Assembly (NCBI RefSeq): GCF_017581965.1
Contig: NZ_JAGEVF010000004.1
Location: 1-64,000 of the forward strand
DNA: 64,000 nt
Direction of reading: 5' to 3'
DNA from: Winogradskyella pelagia
GTDB taxonomy: Bacteria; Bacteroidota; Bacteroidia; Flavobacteriales; Flavobacteriaceae
The notes under the pieces are model-generated. The model did no database searches. It was not told the DNA's origin and was given only the letters and a program-made list of their open reading frames with translations. Position 1 is the stretch's first letter; every line of letters starts with the position of its first letter. This document shows, one piece after another, positions 16,944-24,891 of this stretch. The position numbers and the translations under genes are program-made.

Positions 16944-19380
16944 GTTTTACTTTTTTATTTGTAATAGCAATATCCAGTACCTCGCTCATATCTTTCACAT
17001 AATGAAAAGTAAGCCCTTTGAGGTACTCTGGCTTTATTTCATCGATATCGCGCTTATTATCCGCACACAAGAGAATCTCTTTAATCTTTGCACGTTTTGC
17101 AGCAAGTATTTTTTCCTTGATTCCACCAACCGGCAATACTTTCCCTCTTAGCGTTATCTCACCTGTCATGGCCAAACTCTTTTTTACCTTGTTCTGAGTA
17201 AACAAAGACACTAAAGAAGTTAGCATCGTTACACCTGCACTTGGACCATCTTTGGGTGTCGCACCTTCTGGTACGTGGATATGAACATTATATTTGTCCA
17301 ATATTTCAGGATTAATATTAAGTTGTTCTGCATGGGCCTTAATGTACTCCATGGCAATGGTGGCAGATTCTTTCATTACCTTACCTAGGTTACCGGTAAT
17401 TGTTAAATTACCTTTTCCTTTGGACAATATAGATTCAATAAACAGAATATCACCTCCAACGCGTGTCCAAGCTAAACCTGTAACTACGCCAGCCACGTTG
17501 TTGTTTTCATATTTATCACGCTCCATTCTTGGGCTACCTAATACGTCAATAATATCATCGTTAGTCACTTTGATATTGTAATCCTCCTCCATAGCTATAT
17601 TCTTCGCCGCATGACGTACCATTTTTGCGATTTGTTTTTCTAAACCTCTTACGCCAGATTCTCTTGTATAACCCTCAACAATTTTCTCTAATTGAGGTTT
17701 CGCTATTTTTAATGCCGTACCATCCAGACCGTGCTCTTTTAGTTGTTTTGGCAGTAAATGACGTTTTGCAATTTCTACTTTCTCTTCAATAGTGTAACCG
17801 GTAACATCAATTATTTCCATACGATCTCTTAACGCTGGTTGAATGGTGTTAAGACTATTTGAAGTTGCAATGAACATGACCTTAGATAAATCAAATCCCA
17901 TTTCTAAGAAGTTGTCATAAAACTCGTTATTCTGCTCTGGATCTAATACCTCTAGCATAGCAGAAGATGGGTCTCCTTGATTACCAGCAGATAACTTATC
18001 TATTTCATCAAGAACAAAAACAGGGTTTGATGTTCCTGCTTTCTTTAAGCTTTGGATAATTCTACCAGGCATAGCTCCAATATAAGTCTTTCTATGTCCT
18101 CTAATTTCAGCTTCATCTCTCAATCCACCAAGCGATATTCTCACATATTCTCTACCCAAGGCTTCAGCAATTGACTTTCCTAAAGACGTTTTACCAACGC
18201 CTGGAGGACCATAAAGACATAATATTGGAGATTTCATGTCATTACGTAACTTGAGTACAGCCAAATATTCGATAATACGTTTTTTTACATCGTCTAAACC
18301 AAAATGATCTCGGTCTAGAATCTTCATTGCACGTTTTAAATCGAATTGATCCTCGCTAAACTCATTCCAAGGTAGGTCCAAAAATAAATCCAAATAGTTC
18401 CTTTGTATAGAATATTCAGCTACCTGGGGATTCATGCGTTGCATTTTAGCCAATTCTTTTTCAAAATGGGTCTTAACTTTATCATCCCATTTTTTAGATT
18501 TAGCTCTTTTGCGCATTTCCTCGACTTCCTCTCCATAAGCAACACCACCTCCTAACTCTTCCTGTATAGTTTTTAGCTGTTGATGCAAAAAATATTCGCG
18601 TTGCTGCTGGTTCATGTCACTTTGAACCTTACTCTGAATATCATTTTTAAGTTCTAATTTTTGAAATTCAAGATTCATAAATTTCAAGGTCTGAAGCGCA
18701 CGTTCCTTTAAATCATTAATCTTAAGCAACTCTTGCTTCTCCTCTACCTTCAGATTCATGTTAGACGACACAAAATTGACCAAGAAAGAATTGCTTTCTA
18801 TATTCTTTATGGCAAAAGTTGCCTCTGTTGGTATGTTAGGACTATGTTTTATAATCTCTAGAGACAAGTCTTTTATAGATTCAATAATTGCCTTAAACTC
18901 TTCGTTATCTACCTCTGGTTTTTGCTCTGGCAAATCAGATATCTTAGCAGTTAAATAGGGCTGTTCCGTAATAATTTCATTGACCTTAAATCGCTTTTTG
19001 CCCTGAATAATAACTGTCGTATTACCATCTGGCATTTTAAGCACCTTTAAAATCCTGGCTACAGTGCCCTCTTTGTAAATGTCTTTAGCTTGTGGATTTT
19101 CCACAGCCTCATCCTTTTGGGCTACTACTCCAATGACTTTACTACCTTTGTTAGCATCGTTTATAAGCTTTATAGACGTATCCCTTCCCGCCGTAATAGG
19201 TATAACCACTCCAGGAAACAAGACCGTATTTCTCAAAGGAAGAATTGGTAGCGATTCGGGCAAGGATTCATTATTTATTTGTTCCTCGTCTTCAGGTGTC
19301 ATTAATGGAATTAATTCTGAATTCTCATCAAAATCCTGCAATGACAAACTGTCTAGTTGTATGAAATTAGATTTCTTCAT
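16927..19380 (-). CDS. lon: ATP-dependent protease Lon
   Basis: 817 residues, full length. N-terminal substrate domain ([19 protein letters not shown]), central AAA+ module with Walker [10 protein letters not shown] and FVLDEIDK Walker B, and the C-terminal Ser-Lys protease domain with catalytic Ser714 in DGPSAGVTM and the partner lysine in the [13 protein letters not shown] region. Degrades misfolded and regulatory proteins in the cytoplasm. The N-terminus has an acidic extension ([16 protein letters not shown]) common in Bacteroidota Lon. Upstream, 228 bases separate it from the divergent sigma factor; I could not find a consensus promoter there, and a stress-type promoter is possible. Confidence 0.98.
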   Translation of the reverse strand: MKKSNFIQLDSLSLQDFDENSELIPLMTPEDEEQINNESLPESLPILPLRNTVLFPGVVIPITAGRDTSIKLINDANKGSKVIGVVAQKDEAVENPQAKDIYKEGTVARILKVLKMPDGNTTVIIQGKKRFKVNEIITEQPYLTAKISDLPEQKPEVDNEEFKAIIESIKDLSLEIIKHSPNIPTEATFAIKNIESNSFLVNFVSSNMNLKVEEKQELLKINDLKERALQTLKFMNLEFQKLELKNDIQSKVQSDMNQQQREYFLHQQLKTIQEELGGGVAYGEEVEEMRKRAKSKKWDDKVKTHFEKELAKMQRMNPQVAEYSIQRNYLDLFLDLPWNEFSEDQFDLKRAMKILDRDHFGLDDVKKRIIEYLAVLKLRNDMKSPILCLYGPPGVGKTSLGKSIAEALGREYVRISLGGLRDEAEIRGHRKTYIGAMPGRIIQSLKKAGTSNPVFVLDEIDKLSAGNQGDPSSAMLEVLDPEQNNEFYDNFLEMGFDLSKVMFIATSNSLNTIQPALRDRMEIIDVTGYTIEEKVEIAKRHLLPKQLKEHGLDGTALKIAKPQLEKIVEGYTRESGVRGLEKQIAKMVRHAAKNIAMEEDYNIKVTNDDIIDVLGSPRMERDKYENNNVAGVVTGLAWTRVGGDILFIESILSKGKGNLTITGNLGKVMKESATIAMEYIKAHAEQLNINPEILDKYNVHIHVPEGATPKDGPSAGVTMLTSLVSLFTQNKVKKSLAMTGEITLRGKVLPVGGIKEKILAAKRAKIKEILLCADNKRDIDEIKPEYLKGLTFHYVKDMSEVLDIAITNKKVKHAKTL

Positions 19381-19608
19381 AATATTATTAAGCCATTATG
19401 TCATCTCATAGGGATAACTGGCGTATTTTTAAATGTATTAGTTTTATTTTGTTTGTTGACAATCAATAAATTACAAATTATATTTCTTTATCAATAACAT
19501 TATAAAATCAATAGTTATGCCACGGATTTGCATTAGGAAAAACTTTTTTTTTACTAAAGTGTAACAACCTAACAATAAATAAATCTTTATAATAAAGCAA
19601 TTGTTTTT

Positions 19609-20172
19609 TTGACACTAACCAATCAAAATATAGAAGAGTTATTGTTGCTCTGTACTTATGGCAACCAAAAAGCGCAATTGGAAGTTTACAATAGGTACAA
19701 TAAAGCGATGTATAATACGGCTATAAGAATTGTAAAAGATTCTTTTAAAGCTGAAGACATTATGCAAGAATCATTTCTAACAGCTTTTACAAAGCTTAAT
19801 TCACTCGAGGACAGTAAAATGTTCGGCGCATGGTTAAAACGCATTGTTGTAAATAATAGTATTGCGCAATACCATAAAACCGCGAAACAGAATGAAGTCT
19901 CTTTGGATACTGTAATGTACAAGGTTGAAGACAATGATGGCATAAATGAGAATGATCAAGCCAATGAAAAAGTGAAGCATATTTTAAATGCCATGAAGTC
20001 CATAAAGCCTAATTATAAATTGAGCTTGACGCTTCACCTGATTGAGGGTTATGACTATGAAGAAATCTCTGAAATCATGAATTTATCCTATGGTAATTGC
20101 CGAACTATGATATCTAGAGCCAAAGAAAGTTTAAGAAAAAAGTTATTGTTAACAGAAAAAGAAAATTACTAA
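19609..20172 (+). CDS. RNA polymerase sigma-70 family (ECF-type) sigma factor
   Basis: 187 residues. Region 2 has KAMYNTAIRIVKDSFKAEDIMQ with the AEDIMQESFLTAF core; region 4 has the helix-turn-helix EGYDYEEISEIMNLSYGNCRTMISRAKESLR. The start codon appears to be TTG at 19609; no ATG or GTG fits better. It heads a four-gene run (sigma factor, membrane protein, DUF4097-like, head GIN), and its TAA overlaps the next ATG by one base (TAATG). By analogy with other ECF loci, the next gene probably encodes its anti-sigma factor. The promoter region is AT-rich without a TAnnTTTG box, compatible with autoregulation. Confidence 0.92.
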   Translation: MTLTNQNIEELLLLCTYGNQKAQLEVYNRYNKAMYNTAIRIVKDSFKAEDIMQESFLTAFTKLNSLEDSKMFGAWLKRIVVNNSIAQYHKTAKQNEVSLDTVMYKVEDNDGINENDQANEKVKHILNAMKSIKPNYKLSLTLHLIEGYDYEEISEIMNLSYGNCRTMISRAKESLRKKLLLTEKENY

Positions 20173-20735
20173 TGAAGAAAAATGAAACCATAGAAAAGCT
20201 TTTTGAGAACTTAAAAGGGGAATTTGATATAGCCTCACCCCAGGAAGGTCATAAAGCCAGATTTATACAAAGACTAGATGAAATTGAGCACAAAGGAGGT
20301 CATGCTAACCAGCAATCTACACCTTGGCAAAAATTCCTTGCAATTGCTGCCAGTCTAATACTTTGTTCTAGCATCTTTATGATTATCCCTAAAGAGCCTG
20401 AAGTTCTCGATTTAGCCAATGTATCACCACAACTATCTGAAACACAAGATTTTTTTACAGCGACTATTGAAAACGAATTAAGAAAATTAAACAAAGAAAA
20501 ATCACCTTTTACAGAGGCTATTATTTTGGATGCCATGGAGGAAATTAAGTCGTTGGAACAAGATTATGAAAACTTAAAAATTAGTCTTTCCGAAAGTGGT
20601 GAAGACCAGCGCGTTATCTACGCAATGATTTCAAATTTTCAGAGTAGAATTGACATTTTAAACACTGTCTTAGAAGAAATAGAAACTATCAAACAACTAA
20701 AAACAAATACCAATGTTACTAAAAATACCCTATAA
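20172..20735 (+). CDS. Putative anti-sigma factor, single-pass membrane protein
   Basis: 187 residues: a soluble N-terminal part (1-50) starting KNETIEKLFENLKGEFDIASPQEGHKARF, one hydrophobic helix (about 51-71, FLAIAASLILCSSIFMII), then an outward helical, Glu/Lys-rich domain that looks coiled-coil. This topology and the one-base overlap with the sigma factor gene suggest an anti-sigma factor that sequesters it at the inner membrane. No ZAS-type Cys/His zinc motif is seen, so the label rests on context and topology. It overlaps the next gene by 23 bases. Confidence 0.75.
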   Translation: MKKNETIEKLFENLKGEFDIASPQEGHKARFIQRLDEIEHKGGHANQQSTPWQKFLAIAASLILCSSIFMIIPKEPEVLDLANVSPQLSETQDFFTATIENELRKLNKEKSPFTEAIILDAMEEIKSLEQDYENLKISLSESGEDQRVIYAMISNFQSRIDILNTVLEEIETIKQLKTNTNVTKNTL

Positions 20736-21801
20736 ATTATTAATATGCTTTTTGTTAATGCCTTTAATGGTATTAGCAAATACCGAACTTAAATCGACAA
20801 AAGCCACAAAAGAACGAACGATAAAAAAAACGTTCAATGTAAGCAGTGATGCTACATTAAAAGTCAAAAATTCATTTGGAAATATTACCGTAATTACTTG
20901 GGATGAAAATCGTATTGATTTTGATATTACTATCAAAGTTAGCGGTAATAACGATGAAAAAGTAATGGACCGTTTAGAACGAATCGACGTTAAGTTCTCT
21001 TCTAGCCCTGATTTAGTTAGTGCTTCAACAGAAATTGGAAAGAATGAAAAAAACTGGTGGAATTGGGGTAAAAAGATGAACCTAAAAATTGAAATCGATT
21101 ATATCATCAAAGTTCCGATAAGCAATAATGTAGATTTAAATAATGAGTTCGGAGCCATAACGGTAGATAAACTCAAAGGCTCTGCACAACTAAATTGTGA
21201 TTTCGGTAAGATTACGGCCAAAGAATTATTATCTCAAAACAATAAAATTAGCTTTAGCCATTCAAAAAACTGTTATTTCGACTATATTAACTCGGCCACC
21301 ATTAAAGCTGAGCACAGCGAATTCATTGTTGCTAAAGTCGAAAATATCACCATAGATGCAGATCATACCAAATCTTCTGTTGAGGCCGCTGAAAATGTTA
21401 AATACGACTGCGATTTTGGGTCCATAAGTATTGAAAATGTGAATAATATAGAGGGGCAAGGGAAGCACCTAACGACTAGGATTGGTAATGTTTTTAAAAA
21501 CTTAAGTCTAGACAACACCCATGGCACCCTAAAAATCGACCGTTTAGCCCCTAGCGTTAACAAGGTAAATCTAGAGTCGGAATTTACCAGTACGACCATT
21601 GGTTTTGATTCAGCCTTGAATTTTAACTTTGATTTAAATTTAGAGTTTGGATCCCTAAGGGATTCTGAAGGGTTCAAGTTTACAAGTAAGGAAATTGATC
21701 AGACTGATAAACGATATAAAGGTTATCATGGTATGAAAGATACCGGAACTGTAATAAAAGTCAATTCTGAACACAGCAATATAAGCTTTAAAAAACAATA
21801 A
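20713..21801 (+). CDS. Exported DUF4097-like putative auto-adhesin
   Basis: 362 residues with a signal peptide (to about VLAN, residue 23). The rest is beta-rich with repeated short strands such as ATLKVKNSFGNITVITWDEN, VDLNNEFGAITVDKL and AQLNCDFGKITAKEL, the pattern of DUF4097-type parallel beta-helices. Function unknown; these proteins are often found beside sigma/anti-sigma pairs and may report on or maintain the envelope. The start lies within the anti-sigma gene, so translation is coupled. It is followed after 30 bases by the head GIN gene. Confidence 0.8.
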   Translation: MLLKIPYKLLICFLLMPLMVLANTELKSTKATKERTIKKTFNVSSDATLKVKNSFGNITVITWDENRIDFDITIKVSGNNDEKVMDRLERIDVKFSSSPDLVSASTEIGKNEKNWWNWGKKMNLKIEIDYIIKVPISNNVDLNNEFGAITVDKLKGSAQLNCDFGKITAKELLSQNNKISFSHSKNCYFDYINSATIKAEHSEFIVAKVENITIDADHTKSSVEAAENVKYDCDFGSISIENVNNIEGQGKHLTTRIGNVFKNLSLDNTHGTLKIDRLAPSVNKVNLESEFTSTTIGFDSALNFNFDLNLEFGSLRDSEGFKFTSKEIDQTDKRYKGYHGMKDTGTVIKVNSEHSNISFKKQ

Positions 21802-21831
21802 CACACACTAATTATTAAAACCTAATTCATT

Positions 21832-22557
21832 ATGAAAAACTTAAAAACTATACTGTTACTAATTTCAATAACCTTCTCTGCAGTATCATGCGCACAATGG
21901 GGCAAAGGAGAAAAAATTAAAGGAAATGGTGAGGTCAGCTCAATAATAAGATCACTTGGAGAATATGACGGTGTTAAAGTTGCTGGTTCGATGGACGTAA
22001 AACTTGTTAATGGTATTGAAGGTTCCATAGTTATAAAAGGCGAGTCAAATCTATTTGAATATATAGATACTAAAATATCCAATAACAATCTTATCATTAA
22101 AGTAAAAGACGGCTATAGTTTAAAAACAACACGATCTCTCGTTGTAACCGTTCCTTGTGAGTCTATTAATTATGTAGCTCTAGCAGGTTCTGGAGACATT
22201 AATAATTCCGGTAGTTTAGATTCAGATGACCTTGAAGTTGCCTTAGCTGGCTCGGGAGATATCAACCTAAATATTAGTTCCTCTAATACCAAAGTTAAAA
22301 TTGCTGGCTCAGGCGATATAGAGTTAAAAGGTAACTCCAACGCACTGAGCATTGCAGTAGCTGGCTCTGGAGACTTTGATGGAAGTAACCTAAAAAGTGT
22401 AAATGTAGATGCCGCCATTTCTGGATCAGGTACGGCTAAGGTTAATTGCTCTGGTGCTTTAAAAGGGCGCGTCTCAGGTTCTGGAGACATTATTTACAAA
22501 GGCACTCCAAAAACAAAAGACACTAAAGTATCAGGTTCTGGAAGCATTAAATCGTAA
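21832..22557 (+). CDS. Head GIN domain (DUF2807) lipoprotein
   Basis: 241 residues. The signal peptide ends in AVSC (about residue 20), a lipobox, giving a lipoprotein. The body is a DUF2807 head GIN domain with at least six GSGDI/GSGD-like turns (ALAGSGDIN, KIAGSGDIE, AVAGSGDFD, RVSGSGDII), each one rung of a predicted beta-helix. The repeated turn is visible in the DNA as recurring GCTGG(C/T)TC-type segments. Last gene of the sigma factor operon; a strong terminator follows at 22579. Probable role in the envelope; no ligand is known. Confidence 0.9.
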   Translation: MKNLKTILLLISITFSAVSCAQWGKGEKIKGNGEVSSIIRSLGEYDGVKVAGSMDVKLVNGIEGSIVIKGESNLFEYIDTKISNNNLIIKVKDGYSLKTTRSLVVTVPCESINYVALAGSGDINNSGSLDSDDLEVALAGSGDINLNISSSNTKVKIAGSGDIELKGNSNALSIAVAGSGDFDGSNLKSVNVDAAISGSGTAKVNCSGALKGRVSGSGDIIYKGTPKTKDTKVSGSGSIKS

Positions 22558-22578
22558 TCAATCAAAAGACAGTTAAAG

Positions 22579-22604
22579 AAGCCACCCAAAAGGTGGCTTT
22601 TTTA
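22579..22604. terminator. Terminator after the head GIN gene
   Basis: An 8-bp GC-rich stem (AAGCCACC at 22579-22586 with GGTGGCTT at 22592-22599) is followed by T residues on the plus strand. It ends right at the stop of the convergent MFS gene, for which the A-rich left side gives weaker termination. Confidence 0.85.
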
Positions 22605-23903
22605 TTACACTACCCTATGCTTGGGTACTCTGAAAAGCAATACGATTCCTAGTAAAAAAAACAGAACCAAGAACAAAATAGAATTACGCATACTACCTGT
22701 AATTTGGTCTATAAAACCATAAATAAGCATTCCAATAACAATTCCTATTTTTTCAGCGACATCATAGAAACTGAAAAAAGAGGTTGTGTCCTCAGTCTCT
22801 GGTAAAAACTTTGAATACGTGGAACGCGCTAAGGATTGTATACCTCCCATAACCAAACCAACCAGACCTGCTGCAATATAAAACTGAACAGGACTTTGCA
22901 TAAAATAGGCGTAAACGCACAAAGACATCCAAATGAAATTTGTAACAATTAAAGCTTTGATATTGCCATATTTAGAAGACGCTCTCGATGTTAAAATAGC
23001 ACCTACAATAGCTACAATCTGAATTACTAAAATACTTACAATAAGCCCTGTGGTTTTAGCCTCATCACTTCCCCAATCAATCTCTTCTTCGCCAAAATAA
23101 ACAGCTACTAGCATAATTGTCTGTACTGCCATACTAAAAACAAAAAAGGCGTACAAATATCGTTTTAGCCTTAGGTCTAGTTTTAATTGTCCCCAAACGC
23201 CTTTAAGTTCTTTTAGACCATTAAACAGAACTTCTTTAGTCACCTTGTGACCAGATGAAGTGCCCTTAGGCAATATCTTAAAACTATATTGACTAAATAA
23301 AGCCCACCAAATACCAACTGTTATAAAAGAATAGCGCATCATTTGCATCTTCTCAGCACCTTCGTCTTGACTCATCACCATCACTAAATTTATAACAAGA
23401 AGTAATACGCTCCCAATATAACCCATAGCAAAACCCTTGGCACTAATCTTATCTTGTTGTTCTTCAAAGGCTATATCCGGCAAGTAGGAATTATAGAAAA
23501 CCAAACTTCCCCAATAACCAATAAGACCCATAAAATAAAACAGTAAGCTTAGGTGAATTCTATCTAGACTAAACCAATAAAGCCCAATACAACCTGCAGA
23601 GCCCAGATAGCAAAAAAACTTCATGAAATTCTTTTTGTTACCAACATAGTCCGCTATACCAGAAAGTATCGGTGATAATACGGCGACAACCATAAAGGTA
23701 AAAGCTGTGACAAATGTGATTAAGGCTGTACTTTTAAACTCATAACCAAATGCCACTACTTTTTTTATTTCAGTCAAAAATAAAGCTGAATAAAAAATAG
23801 GAAAAATAGAAGATGCGATTGTTAGTGTGTAAACGGAGTTCGCCCAATCATAAAAGGCCCAAGCATTTAATAGCTTGGCACTTCCTTTTTTAACGTCATT
23901 CAT
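22605..23903 (-). CDS. MFS transporter, UMF1/Atg22-like
   Basis: About 432 residues with roughly 12 hydrophobic segments. The N-terminal NAWAFYDWANSVYTLTIASSIFPIFY and the inner SGIADYVGNKKNFMKFFC and GGIQSLARSTYSKFLP blocks mark the UMF1 (Atg22-like) family of major facilitator permeases, whose substrates are generally unknown. An upstream in-frame start at 23954 exists, but it would place coding sequence across a terminator hairpin (23913-23941), so I chose the ATG at 23903 (MNDVKK), where similarity begins. It follows the M48 protease gene on the same strand, separated by that terminator. Confidence 0.92.
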   Translation of the reverse strand: MNDVKKGSAKLLNAWAFYDWANSVYTLTIASSIFPIFYSALFLTEIKKVVAFGYEFKSTALITFVTAFTFMVVAVLSPILSGIADYVGNKKNFMKFFCYLGSAGCIGLYWFSLDRIHLSLLFYFMGLIGYWGSLVFYNSYLPDIAFEEQQDKISAKGFAMGYIGSVLLLVINLVMVMSQDEGAEKMQMMRYSFITVGIWWALFSQYSFKILPKGTSSGHKVTKEVLFNGLKELKGVWGQLKLDLRLKRYLYAFFVFSMAVQTIMLVAVYFGEEEIDWGSDEAKTTGLIVSILVIQIVAIVGAILTSRASSKYGNIKALIVTNFIWMSLCVYAYFMQSPVQFYIAAGLVGLVMGGIQSLARSTYSKFLPETEDTTSFFSFYDVAEKIGIVIGMLIYGFIDQITGSMRNSILFLVLFFLLGIVLLFRVPKHRVV

Positions 23904-23912
23904 ATAATTAAA

Positions 23913-23941
23913 TAAAAAAAGCTGCTCTAATAGAACAGCTT
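23913..23941 (-). terminator. Terminator after the M48 protease gene
   Basis: On the minus strand an imperfect 10-11 bp stem (AAGCTGTTCTA-type arm at 23931-23941 with 23919-23929) is followed by seven T. It separates the M48 gene from the MFS gene and also decides the MFS start codon. Confidence 0.75.
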
Positions 23942-23966
23942 CTAAAGTAATCAATATTTATGAGTC

Positions 23967-24794
23967 TTAATTAATGGGCCTAAAAGAAGTTATTCCAAAT
24001 TTTTTAGCTTCTTCTTTTGCCTTTGGCGATAGTGCCTGTAAATTTTGAATTCTACTATCATTACTAGGGTGAGTACTCAAAAATTCTGGTGGTGCTTGCC
24101 CTCCACTATTGGCCTTCATACGCTTCCATAATTCCGAAGCTTCATCTGGATTATAACCCGCAACAGCCATAAGATATAAGCCTATTTTATCAGCCTCGGT
24201 TTCATGGCTTCTACTAAATGGTAACATGCCGGCCACATTAGAAGCAACACCATAGGACTGATTAAAAATATCTAAAGCTTGCTGGTCATCTGATAGGGCA
24301 ACATTTCCTGCTACAGCTAGTCCTTGCTGTATGTAAGCGGCGCTCATGCGCTGCTGTCCGTGATTTGCAAGCGCATGTGCTACTTCATGCCCCATAATTG
24401 CAGCAACTCCTGTTTCATTTTGGGCAATTGGCAAAATTCCTGTATAAAATGCAATTTTTCCTCCAGGCATACACCATGCATTAACTTGCTCAGATTCTAT
24501 GAGTTTATATTCCCATTTGTAATCATCTAAATACCCTTGGTAGCCGTTGGCATTTAGCCAGCGCTCTGCAGCGATAGCTATACGTTGACCAACACGAGTA
24601 ATCATCTCAGCATCTTTAGTGCCTGTAACGACTTTATTCTCGCTAAGAACTTGATTATATTGAGCAAATGCTGCTGGAAAAAGTTGGTCATTAGATACAA
24701 ACGCCATTGTGCTCTTACCTGTAAATGGGTTGGTAGCACAAGACAATATCGATAACAAAACAGCTAAGAAAAGTATGGTCTTTTTTATCATCAT
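23967..24794 (-). CDS. M48 family metallopeptidase, lipoprotein
   Basis: 275 residues with a lipoprotein signal (ILSCATNP, Cys at about 19), so membrane-anchored and facing the periplasm. The zinc motif is HEVAHALANHG (HExxH), with the third ligand glutamate in SRSHETEADKIGLYLMA; the SDGRI-like end STHPSNDSRIQNLQAL is also typical. It belongs to the BepA/LoiP-like group of M48 proteases that monitor outer-membrane protein assembly. A second Met at residue 2 makes the exact start uncertain by one codon. Single gene; its promoter region (24795-24891) has no clear consensus. Confidence 0.95.
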   Translation of the reverse strand: MMIKKTILFLAVLLSILSCATNPFTGKSTMAFVSNDQLFPAAFAQYNQVLSENKVVTGTKDAEMITRVGQRIAIAAERWLNANGYQGYLDDYKWEYKLIESEQVNAWCMPGGKIAFYTGILPIAQNETGVAAIMGHEVAHALANHGQQRMSAAYIQQGLAVAGNVALSDDQQALDIFNQSYGVASNVAGMLPFSRSHETEADKIGLYLMAVAGYNPDEASELWKRMKANSGGQAPPEFLSTHPSNDSRIQNLQALSPKAKEEAKKFGITSFRPIN

Positions 24795-24891
24795 AATTAA
24801 TGTTTTTGGTATATGAATTAAAATTACAAAAATCCAATCATTATTAAGACCCTATTTTAAACAGAAGTCACATTAAATAATCCTTAATCAT

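Noticed and set aside
22170..22490. 106-residue minus-strand frame rich in SPEPA repeats, opposite the head GIN gene
   Set aside because: The repeats are the antisense reading of the GSGDI-encoding repeats; the sense protein is a recognised domain with a lipoprotein signal.
22180..22500. Short recurring GGTTCTGGAGACAT-like segments, considered as a CRISPR or tandem repeat
   Set aside because: They are in frame, unequal in spacing and encode beta-helix turns; there are no unique spacers.
23904..23954. N-terminal extension of the MFS transporter
   Set aside because: The extra 17 codons run through a terminator hairpin and lack similarity; the ATG at 23903 gives the family N-terminus.
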